Shown: positions 19,631-26,794 of the stretch, piece after piece | Position numbering within the stretch: the first letter of the stretch is position 1 | Layout of the letters: each line of letters opens with the position of its first letter | Assembly: GCF_902833045.1 (NCBI RefSeq) | Contig: NZ_CADFDU010000001.1 | Coordinates: 947,927-1,011,926 of the forward strand | Source: Burkholderia sp. BCC0322 | GTDB lineage: Bacteria; Pseudomonadota; Gammaproteobacteria; Burkholderiales; Burkholderiaceae | Length of the DNA: 64,000 nucleotides | Direction: 5' to 3' | Program-made: the position numbers and the translations under genes | Notes under the pieces: model-generated | The model's input: the letters and a program-made list of their open reading frames with translations, nothing else | The model's database searches: none | What the model was told of the DNA's origin: nothing

Positions 19631-20529
19631 GCGGGATCCTTGGTCGGCGTGGTCGGGAGCGCGGCCGGGGCGTGCGCGCGTTCAAGGTTGCGGGCGCGGG
19701 CGCGGCGGACGTGGCGCAGCATCAGCCACTGGTAACCGGCGCCGAGCAGGCGCGCGATCCGGTCGAGCCGGCGCGCGTCGGCGCCGACGAGTACGCGGCG
19801 CGCATTGCGCTCGACACCCGCGAGGATCTGCCGCGCGGCATCGTCGGCCGTCGTCGCGTTGATCAGGCGGTTCGCCTGGCGGCGATGGGTCGCTTCGTCC
19901 TGGCCCGTGAGCGCGTGGATGCTGGTATCGACGCGGCCCGCATCGACGATGTTCGTCGCGACGCCGCCCGGATGCACGCAGGTCGCGCTCACCGGCGCGC
20001 CGTCGAGTTCGAGCTCCATCCGCAGCGCCTCGGTGAAGCCGCGCACCGCGAACTTGGTCGCGTTGTACGCGCTTTGGGTGGGCATCGCGACGAGGCCGAA
20101 CAGGCTCGACGTGTTGACGACGTGTCCGTCGCCCGACGCGCGCAGGTGCGGCAGGAACGCCTGGGTGCCGTGCACGACGCCCCAGAAGTTGATGCCGACG
20201 ATCCATTCGAGATCGGCGATGCGCGCGGTCTCGGCGCTGGCGGCCAGCGACACGCCCGCGTTGTTGAAGACCAGGTTGACCTTGCCGTGCTCGGCGCGCA
20301 CGAAATCGGCCCACGCGAACACCGCATCGCGGTCGGACACGTCGAGCCGCCGCGTGCTCACGCGCACGCCGTGCCGCGCGCAGGCGGCCGCCGTGCCGGC
20401 GAGGCCGGTTTCGTTGACGTCGGCGAGCGCAACCTCGCAGCCGCGCCGCGCGAGCTCGACCGCGAGGCTGCGGCCCATGCCCGAACCGGCGCCCGTGATC
20501 GCGGCGACCTTGCCGGAAAACCCGTTCAT
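19627..20529 (-). CDS. Short-chain dehydrogenase/reductase
   Basis: A 300-residue classical SDR. NAD(P) is bound by TGAGSGMG (12-19); further motifs are NNAG (89-92), the catalytic Ser in NTSSLFG (about 141-142), and YNATK (Tyr155, Lys159). The C-terminus after about residue 250 is an extra basic tail. It is the first gene of the SDR / monooxygenase / hydrolase operon and faces the TetR gene across an 88-base gap holding a clear palindrome. Likely role: alcohol-ketone interconversion feeding the Baeyer-Villiger step. Confidence 0.9.
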   Translation of the reverse strand: MNGFSGKVAAITGAGSGMGRSLAVELARRGCEVALADVNETGLAGTAAACARHGVRVSTRRLDVSDRDAVFAWADFVRAEHGKVNLVFNNAGVSLAASAETARIADLEWIVGINFWGVVHGTQAFLPHLRASGDGHVVNTSSLFGLVAMPTQSAYNATKFAVRGFTEALRMELELDGAPVSATCVHPGGVATNIVDAGRVDTSIHALTGQDEATHRRQANRLINATTADDAARQILAGVERNARRVLVGADARRLDRIARLLGAGYQWLMLRHVRRARARNLERAHAPAALPTTPTKDPA

Positions 20530-20572
20530 CCGTTGCTCCTCCCGTTCCGCTTGCCCTGCGCCGATGGCGCGT

Positions 20573-20602
20573 CTAATGTGGTGTTGTTCGTCACCACTTT
20601 AG
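20573..20602. promoter_or_regulatory. Inverted-repeat operator between the TetR and SDR genes
   Basis: CTAATGTGGTG (20573-20583) and CACCACTTTAG (20592-20602) form arms that match at ten of eleven positions around an eight-base centre. It lies between the divergent starts, 15 bases from the TetR ATG, and its outer ends give -10-like sequences on both strands. This is the expected placement for a TetR-family self-regulating operator. Confidence 0.7.
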
Positions 20603-20617
20603 TTTTCGGGTGTCCTG

Positions 20618-21274
20618 ATGTCAAATAGCGGAATGGAGAAAGCACTCGAAACAAAGAAAAGGGGCCGGTCGTATGGCGGCGTGGCGCCCGAGGTGCGGGC
20701 CGCGGAGCGGCGCGACGCACTGATCCGCGCGGCGACGCGCGTGTTCGGCACGGTCGGGTTCCGCAAGGCGACCGTGCGGTCGATTTGCCAGGAAGCGAAG
20801 CTGAACGATCGCTATTTTTATGCGGCGTTCGACAGCACCGAGGATTTGCTGCGCTGCACCTACCTGCATCACGCGCAGCAGTTGCACGACGCGGTCGCGC
20901 GGGCGGTGGCCGAGCGCGGCGGCGATCTGCGCGAGAGCGTCGATGCGGGGCTCGCCGCGTTCTTCGCGTTCCTGCGCGACCCGTGCGCGGCGCGCGTGCT
21001 GCTGCTCGAGGTGATGGGCGTGAGCGCGGACACCGACATGACCTACCAGCGCATGCTGATCGACTTCGGCAAGCTGATCATGGCGATCGGCGCGCCGCGC
21101 GAAGCGGCGACGCCCGCTGAGCGCACCGAGCAACGGCTGGTCGGGCTCGCGCTCGTCGGCGCGATGACGAACGTCGGCGCGGCGTGGCTGCTCACCGAGT
21201 ATCGCGATCCCGAGGCGCAGATGGTCGCGAGTTGCAGGAGGGTGCTGCTGGGGACGCTGCGGGAGATCGGCTGA
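20618..21274 (+). CDS. TetR-family transcriptional regulator
   Basis: A 218-residue TetR regulator. The N-terminal helix-turn-helix spans about residues 29-75: RRDALIRAATRVFGTVGFRKATVRSICQEAKLNDRYFYAAF, with the family-typical end Y-F-Y-x-x-F. The C-terminal ligand domain is unassigned. It is divergent from the SDR-monooxygenase-hydrolase operon with a palindrome between them, so it most likely represses that operon and itself, released by the substrate or a related compound. Confidence 0.9.
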   Translation: MSNSGMEKALETKKRGRSYGGVAPEVRAAERRDALIRAATRVFGTVGFRKATVRSICQEAKLNDRYFYAAFDSTEDLLRCTYLHHAQQLHDAVARAVAERGGDLRESVDAGLAAFFAFLRDPCAARVLLLEVMGVSADTDMTYQRMLIDFGKLIMAIGAPREAATPAERTEQRLVGLALVGAMTNVGAAWLLTEYRDPEAQMVASCRRVLLGTLREIG

Positions 21275-21560
21275 CCGGAAGAGATTACCGGTTGAAAATG
21301 AAGCATTGGCTGCACGGCGCCCCGAATGCCGTGTCGATTTCTTGCTCGATTTAATCGCCTGTTGCGTAAATAAAAATCCGGAGATTTTGGGTAAAAAATA
21401 AAGTTCAATAAGCTGCCGTTTTTTCTCGATTTCGATTGCGTGTGGCGGTGGGTTGATCGATACAAGGTGGCGAAACAAAAAAAGCGGCGCAATGCGAAAT
21501 TGGGTTCGCATTGCGCCGATCGTGGCGCGAAAATCCTCGCGCCCCAGGCACGCTTGGTCG

Positions 21561-21818
21561 CAAACCCGTATAGCCGCTCCGGGCCCGGCAGTCGTCATCC
21601 TGGTACCACTCGGTCGTCGAGCCGCCGGTTGCATGCACGCGGATGCGTATCGCGCTTCCGACCAGCCGGCACGTTGCGGATAGGTTGTCGCCCGTCTGGA
21701 TGAACGTGCCCGTGTTCCCGTTCCGGCCGCCGTGGCAGCGCTCGGTGACCTTGTTGCCGTTGGCCGTCTAGACGCGGACCAAAGGCGTGGTTCCCCATGA
21801 AATCACGGCGGCTTGCAT
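21561..21818 (-). pseudogene. Decayed BambL/RSL-like fucose-binding lectin
   Basis: Read on the minus strand from ATG at 21816-21818, the frame gives MQAAVISWGTTPLVRV, then a TAG stop, then TANGNKVTERC, later GDNLSATCRLVGSAIRIRV and GGSTTEW. This is the two-blade pattern of the six-bladed-propeller lectins BambL (B. ambifaria) and RSL, whose native form I remember as beginning MQTAAISWGTTPSIRVYTANGNK. Codon 17 is TAG where the family has Tyr, and several sugar-contacting Trp positions are Arg, Gly or Cys here. After codon 86 similarity ends but the frame runs on, so the original stop is also lost. It is not functional as a lectin. Confidence 0.8.
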
Positions 21819-21854
21819 TTCAGACTCCTGGATTGAATAAAGCCGGGAATTGAA

Positions 21855-21934
21855 GCGTTTAGGTAAACGCAAATCAGCGTATTGCTGGAAACAAGATTAG
21901 TAGAAAATCAGGAAAGGCAAAGCCTGATTTTCTA
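21855..21934. repeat. Two perfect palindromes upstream of the lectin pseudogene
   Basis: GCGTTTA-GG-TAAACGC at 21855-21870 has perfect 7-bp arms. TAGAAAATCAGG (21901-21912) pairs perfectly with 21923-21934 across ten bases. Both lie 37-116 bases upstream of the pseudogene start in AT-rich DNA (21820-22000), where its promoter would be. They look like operators or an RNA hairpin; no T-run supports a terminator. The rest of 21275-22070 holds no intact gene that I can support. Confidence 0.6.
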
Positions 21935-22070
21935 TAAAAATAAAGGGCGTATTCATTCTGAATCAGAAAGCCCGGAGCAAGGAAATTGGAGGTGAGTTAA
22001 AGCGCATCGATCGCCGGCGGTCGTGCAGGTTGACGCCGGCAATCCGGCATCTACCGCGCGTGGGCTTCAC

Positions 22071-23000
22071 TCATGTCGAGCGCACCGGCGCTGCCGCCAT
22101 CTCCCCGATCCTCGCCTTCATCGCATCGACGAACGCCCGCACCTTCGGCGAAGGCAGCCGCGTCGACGGATACACCGCGTGAATCCCGGCCGGCGCGGAG
22201 CGCCACGCGGGCAGCAGCCGCACGAGCCGGCCGGCCGCGACGTCGTCGGCGGTCGAGAAATCCGTCAGCAGCCCGAAGCCGCCGCCCGCGAGCACGATCG
22301 CGCGGCACGCGGTGGCGGTGTTCGACACGACTTGCGCGGCACAGCGCACGGAAGCGGCGCCGCCGTTCGTGTTTTCGAGTTCGACCGTATGCGGGCGCGG
22401 CAGCGTCGACAGCATCACGAACGGCAGCGCGGCGAGCGCATCCGGATCGTGCGGCCGCCCGTGGCGCGCGACGAACGCGGGGCTCGCGACCAGCCATTTC
22501 TCGTACGTGCCGAGTTGCACCGCCCGATAGTTCGAATCGGCGAGGCGGCCGATGCGGATCGCGACGTCGAGGTTGTCCGCGACGAGATCGACCACGCGGT
22601 CGTTCGCGACGAGTTCGACGTCGAGCCCCGGATGGCGGTCGCGCAAGGCGACGACGGCAGGCGCGACAACCAGCGCGCCGTAGTCGACCGGCACGCTCAC
22701 GCGCAGCGTGCCGCGCAGCGGCCCCGCGTCGGACGACACCGCGTCGAGCGCGCTTTCGGCGGCACGCACGATGTCGCGGCATGCGTCGTAGAACGTCCGC
22801 CCCGCGTCGGTCACGCTCAGCCGCCGCGTCGTGCGCACCAGCAGGTTCGCGCCCACCTCGGATTCGAGGCGCTGCATGTGCGTGCTGACGACCGTCTTCG
22901 CCAGGCCGAGCCGCTCGGCAGCGGCGGTCAGCGAGCCGGCGTCGACCACCGCGACGAAGATCGCCAGCCGGTTCAGGTTCACGTCGCGCAGATCGGCCAT
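22071..23000 (-). CDS. LysR-family transcriptional regulator
   Basis: A 309-residue LTTR. The N-terminal winged helix-turn-helix is LNRLAIFVAVVDAGSLTAAAERLGLAKTVVSTHMQRLESEVGANLLVRTTRRLSVTDAG (split here: helix-turn-helix about residues 8-65), followed by a periplasmic-binding-like effector domain. The start at 23000 removes a 12-residue upstream extension that lacks a ribosome site. It is divergent from the GST gene with about 125 bases between, the usual arrangement for an LTTR and its target. It probably controls the GST and the flavo-iron-sulfur fusion gene after it. Confidence 0.9.
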   Translation of the reverse strand: MADLRDVNLNRLAIFVAVVDAGSLTAAAERLGLAKTVVSTHMQRLESEVGANLLVRTTRRLSVTDAGRTFYDACRDIVRAAESALDAVSSDAGPLRGTLRVSVPVDYGALVVAPAVVALRDRHPGLDVELVANDRVVDLVADNLDVAIRIGRLADSNYRAVQLGTYEKWLVASPAFVARHGRPHDPDALAALPFVMLSTLPRPHTVELENTNGGAASVRCAAQVVSNTATACRAIVLAGGGFGLLTDFSTADDVAAGRLVRLLPAWRSAPAGIHAVYPSTRLPSPKVRAFVDAMKARIGEMAAAPVRST

Positions 23001-23126
23001 CGTCGATTGTCCTATGAAAGAGGATAATGTTTCCACGATTATCCGTCTTCTGGTGATGAACGGCGAGCGCTACGCTGCAGGTGTTCGTCGCCGATCCCCG
23101 GCGGCGCGAGATTCCGGAGTGCTTCC

Positions 23127-23771
23127 ATGTCTGCTGCCCGCCAGCTCGCCTCGCCGATTCGCGTCTATTCGTTCCTGCTGTCCGGGCACGCCCATCGCGT
23201 CCGGTTGTTCCTGTCGCTGCTCGGCCTGCCGTCCGAGACCGTCGACGTCGATCTCGCGGCCGGCGCGCAGCGCGAACCGGCGTTCCTCGCGGTCAATCCG
23301 CTCGGGCAGGTGCCCGTGATCGACGATGGCGGCACGGTGATCGCCGATTCGAATGCGATTCTCGTCTACCTCGCGAAGCGCTATGGCGACGCGCACTGGT
23401 TGCCTGACGACCCGGTCGGCGCGGCAGTCGTGCAGCGCTGGCTGTCGTATGCGGCCGGGCCGATCGCATCGGGGCCGGCCGCCGCGCGGCTCGTGACCGT
23501 GTTCGGCGCGAAGCTCGACCATGAGGCCGCCAAGCGCACGGCCGCGAAGGTGCTCGACGTGATCGACCGCGAGCTGGCCGGCAAGCCGTTCGCGGCCGGC
23601 GCGCAGCCGACGATCGCCGATATCGCCGCGTATTCGTATATCGCGCACGCGCCGGAGGGCGGCGTGACGCTCGAGCCGTATCCGCACGTGCGTGCGTGGC
23701 TGGCGCGCATCGAGGCGCTGCCGGGCTTCGTCGCCATGCCGACGACGCGCGTGGGCCTGCTCGCCGCGTAA
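23127..23771 (+). CDS. Glutathione S-transferase
   Basis: A 214-residue soluble GST. The thioredoxin-like N-terminal domain has the active-site Ser/Tyr region [17 protein letters not shown], the cis-proline segment [11 protein letters not shown] and the gamma-Glu-binding [14 protein letters not shown]. The all-alpha C-terminal domain has the N-capping motif [11 protein letters not shown]. It is followed 36 bases later by the PPOX/reductase fusion, so the two may be co-transcribed. Likely a detoxifying transferase; the substrate is unknown. Confidence 0.9.
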   Translation: MSAARQLASPIRVYSFLLSGHAHRVRLFLSLLGLPSETVDVDLAAGAQREPAFLAVNPLGQVPVIDDGGTVIADSNAILVYLAKRYGDAHWLPDDPVGAAVVQRWLSYAAGPIASGPAAARLVTVFGAKLDHEAAKRTAAKVLDVIDRELAGKPFAAGAQPTIADIAAYSYIAHAPEGGVTLEPYPHVRAWLARIEALPGFVAMPTTRVGLLAA

Positions 23772-23807
23772 CGCCCACCCAAGCCGGGCCTGAACAGGGA
23801 GAACGTG

Positions 23808-25865
23808 ATGAACACCCCGACCGCCGTCGTACCGGGCTGGGAACTCGATGCCGCGCCGTTTCACGCGGGCGAGCTCGCCGTGCAGCAGCGCGCGGGCGTG
23901 ACGGAGGCCGCGGGTTCGGCGGGCCGGCGCGGGATCCGGCGCTTCATGCCGGATCAGCACCGGACGTTTTTCGCGCAACTGCCGTTCTTCGTGCTCGGCG
24001 GCGTCGACGCGAACGGTCAGCCGTGGGCGACGCTGCGGGCCGGCGCGCCGGGGTTCGTGTCGTCGCCCGACGCGCGCACGCTGCGCATCGCGGCGCGCGC
24101 GCTGCCGGGCGATCCGCTGGCCGGCGCGTGGCAGCCGGGCGCGCCGCTGGGCGGGCTCGGCATCGAATTCGATACGCGGCGGCGCAATCGCGTCAACGGC
24201 GTCGTGCGCGCGGTCGACGGCGATGCGTTGACGATCGCGGTCGAGCAGAGCTTCGGCAACTGCGCGAAGTACATCCAGGGCCGCAAGCCGGCGTTCGTCG
24301 CACGGGAAGTCGATACGTCCACCGGGCCCCGCGTGTCGGACGCGCTGAACGATGCGGATCGCGCGCTGCTGGCGCAGGCCGATACGTTTTTCGTCGCGAG
24401 CGCGAACACGTCGGCGGACGCGGGCGCCGCGCGCGGCGCGGACGTGTCGCATCGCGGCGGGATGCCGGGCTTCGTGCGCGTCGACGATGCGCGCACGCTG
24501 ACGACGCCGGATTTCAGCGGCAACCGCTTCTTCAACACGCTCGGCAACCTGCAGCACGATCCGCGTGCCGGGCTGCTGTTCGTCGATTTCGACAACGGCG
24601 ACCTGCTGTATGTGGCCGCGCATGCCGAGATCGTGTGGGATGGGCCGCTCGTTGCGTCGTTCGACGGCGCGCAGCGGGTCGTGCGGTTCCATGTGCGGGA
24701 AGTGCGGCGCATGCGCGCTGTGCTGCCGTTCCGGTGGTCGGCGGTCGAGCGTGCGCCGCAGTTCGCCGCGATGGCGGCGGGCGCAGGGGCAGGGGCAGTG
24801 CCGGTGCCGTCGACATCCGCACCTGAATCGGCATCGGCATCGGCGTGGCGGCCGCTGCGCATCGCGAAGATCGTCGACGAAGCGCGTGCGATCCGTTCGT
24901 TCCATTTCGAAGCGGCGGACGGCGGCGCGTTGCCTGCCTACGAAGCCGGGCAGCACCTGACGCTGCGCGTCGCGCTGCCGGGCGGCGATGCGCCGGCGAT
25001 TCGCAGCTACACGCTCTCCGATGCACCGGGCGCTGCGCATTACCGGATCACGGTGAAGCGTGAAGGGCGCGTATCGGCGTGGCTGCACGATCACGCGCAG
25101 GCGGGCATGACGCTCGACGCGCAGATGCCGCGCGGCCGCTTCTCGTTCGATCTCGCGAGCCCGCGCCCGGCCGTGCTCGTGTCGGCCGGTATCGGCAACA
25201 CGCCGATGATCGCGATGCTGCGCCGTGCGCTGGCCGACGATCAACCGTCGCGCCGCGTGGTGTTCGTACACGGCGCGCGCGAGCCGGAAGATCGACCGTT
25301 CGCCGAGGCGCTGGCACGCGTCGCGGCCGCCGATGGACGATTGTCGCTCCACTGGTTCGACAGTCATCCTCACGAAGGCTCGGCGGCACATGCCGGCCGG
25401 ATCGACATCGCTCGACTGAAGCGGATCCTTTCGTTCGATGATTACGACTTCTACCTCTGCGGACCGTCGGCGTTCATGCGCGACTTGTACGACGGACTGC
25501 GCGCGCTGAACGTGCCCGACGAACGCATCCGCTTCGAGGCATTCGGGCCGTCGAGCGTGGCGCGCAGCGCGACCCGCACGCCTGCAACGCCCGCGGTGGC
25601 TAGCGTGCCGGTCGTATTCCGGCGCACGGGCCGCGAGGCCGCGTGGACGCCCGCCGACGGCACCTTGCTCGAATTCGCGGAGGGGCAGCGCGTGGACGTG
25701 CCGTCCGAATGCCGATCCGGGTCGTGCGGCACATGCGCGACGCGCGTGCTGTCCGGGGCGGTCGACTACGAGCAGGCGTCCGATGCGCCGGTTGAACCCG
25801 GTTGCGCGCTGCTGTGCATCGCGCGGCCCGCACAAGGGACAGACCCGCTCGTGCTCGACCGCTGA
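23808..25865 (+). CDS. Three-domain PPOX / ferredoxin reductase / 2Fe-2S ferredoxin fusion
   Basis: A 685-residue fusion. Residues 1 to about 320 are a pyridoxamine-5'-phosphate-oxidase-like split-barrel flavin domain (FFAQLPFFVLGGVDANGQPWAT; later FFNTLGNLQHDPRAGLLFVDF). After a low-complexity linker comes an FNR-type reductase: flavin site RSYTLSDAPG, nucleotide site SAGIGNTPMIAM, C-terminal YLCGPSAFMRD. The final 85 residues are a plant-type [2Fe-2S] ferredoxin with CRSGSCGTC (C-x4-C-x2-C) and CALLC. The three domains form an NAD(P)H-to-iron-sulfur electron chain feeding the flavin domain. ATG 23808 has AGGGAGA upstream. The physiological substrate is unknown. Confidence 0.9.
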   Translation: MNTPTAVVPGWELDAAPFHAGELAVQQRAGVTEAAGSAGRRGIRRFMPDQHRTFFAQLPFFVLGGVDANGQPWATLRAGAPGFVSSPDARTLRIAARALPGDPLAGAWQPGAPLGGLGIEFDTRRRNRVNGVVRAVDGDALTIAVEQSFGNCAKYIQGRKPAFVAREVDTSTGPRVSDALNDADRALLAQADTFFVASANTSADAGAARGADVSHRGGMPGFVRVDDARTLTTPDFSGNRFFNTLGNLQHDPRAGLLFVDFDNGDLLYVAAHAEIVWDGPLVASFDGAQRVVRFHVREVRRMRAVLPFRWSAVERAPQFAAMAAGAGAGAVPVPSTSAPESASASAWRPLRIAKIVDEARAIRSFHFEAADGGALPAYEAGQHLTLRVALPGGDAPAIRSYTLSDAPGAAHYRITVKREGRVSAWLHDHAQAGMTLDAQMPRGRFSFDLASPRPAVLVSAGIGNTPMIAMLRRALADDQPSRRVVFVHGAREPEDRPFAEALARVAAADGRLSLHWFDSHPHEGSAAHAGRIDIARLKRILSFDDYDFYLCGPSAFMRDLYDGLRALNVPDERIRFEAFGPSSVARSATRTPATPAVASVPVVFRRTGREAAWTPADGTLLEFAEGQRVDVPSECRSGSCGTCATRVLSGAVDYEQASDAPVEPGCALLCIARPAQGTDPLVLDR

Positions 25866-25987
25866 CGCACCCTGCGACATGCCGCCGCAGACGGCCTGCT
25901 GCGCGAAAAGCGCGCGCAACTGCTTCTTTTTTCGGATGCCGGTCGGATCGACGATAGCGTCAACCGATAGATGAAAGGAGCGCAATC

Positions 25988-26191
25988 ATGAAACTGCTCG
26001 GCATGATCCGACTGGTCCTGTGGAGTTTCTTCGGCGTACGCAACAGCAAGGCGCACGCGACGGATCTCGCGAACGCGAACTTCACCCTGCTGCCGTTCGT
26101 GGCGATCCTCCTCGCGCTGCTCGTTGGCGCGGTCATCTACGGCGTCGTGCACCTGGTCGTCGATCCGACGGTGACGATGCAGGGGTTCTGA
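25988..26191 (+). CDS. DUF2970 small membrane protein
   Basis: A 67-residue protein beginning MKLLGMIRLVLWSFFGVRNS, the diagnostic pattern of DUF2970 (L-x-x-V-x-W-S-F-F-G-x-R), followed by one transmembrane helix (about 35-58). AAAGGAG precedes the ATG. Members are widespread in Burkholderiales and their function is unknown. It is followed by a terminator 60 bases on, so it is a single transcription unit. Confidence 0.85.
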   Translation: MKLLGMIRLVLWSFFGVRNSKAHATDLANANFTLLPFVAILLALLVGAVIYGVVHLVVDPTVTMQGF

Positions 26192-26250
26192 GCGACCGGC
26201 CGCCGAACCGCGAGCGGGCCAACGCACCCGCTCCGAATGGCGGCCGCATG

Positions 26251-26276
26251 ACCGGCGCGCCACTGCGCCGGTTTTC
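26251..26276 (+). terminator. Intrinsic terminator after the DUF2970 gene
   Basis: ACCGGCGC (26251-26258) pairs with GCGCCGGT (26265-26272) over a six-base loop and runs into TTTTC. It lies 60 bases after the stop of the DUF2970 gene. Confidence 0.65.
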
Positions 26277-26794
26277 GAGGCTGCCGCGCACGACGCCAGT
26301 CACGCGCACGTCGGCGCCGTCGTCGTGCCGCACGAATCGCGCTTTCGCGATTTCCGCCTTCGCCGCCCCCCGTTTCGCCCGATTCCGGGGCGGCCAGCCC
26401 CGCCCGGGGTAAAATGCGCGCCGCGCCGCGATGTCGCGCGCGACGGGCACGCCGCCGTTCCATCGAATGGTGCGCGCAAGCGCGTCGCACCCGCACCGAG
26501 GCGTTCGAAGCGTCCCTCCGCATGGCAAGGCCGCGCGATGCAGCCGGCCGCCCGACACCCCCCGACGAACCCGTCGACGGCTGCGTCGGTGCCCGGTGCG
26601 TCACCCGAATCCGATGTCCCATCCTGCGTCGTCCCGACCGAGCGGCCCGCTTGCGCGCCGTATCGTCCGGTTCGTCTGATGAATATCGAGCCGACGCATG
26701 CGTCCGGCTGAAGGGCGGGGGCCGGTCGCGGGCGCGCTTCGCAGCTTTGTAACGGGTTTCGACAGGTCGAGTGGCGAGTTTTCCATCCAGAACA
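26277..26794. other. Long gap upstream of the TonB receptor operon
   Basis: About 520 bases without a credible gene. A TAAAAT at 26410-26415 could be a -10 box, but no good -35 is seen. I looked for a cobalamin riboswitch, a TPP (thi) box and a Fur box and found none that I could support. The 380 bases after the candidate -10 would be a long 5' leader of unknown function. Confidence 0.4.

Noticed and set aside
21901-21934. Intrinsic terminator formed by the 12-bp palindrome
   Set aside because: No T-run follows on either strand; it lies in a promoter region, so operator or other use is likelier.
23070-25985. 971-codon open frame antisense to the GST and PPOX fusion genes
   Set aside because: Arg-rich shadow frame without recognisable domains; both plus-strand genes are well supported.
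26277-26794. TPP or cobalamin riboswitch upstream of the TonB receptor
   Set aside because: I could not find the CTGAGA/ACCTGA blocks of a thi box or a B12-box-like sequence in this gap.
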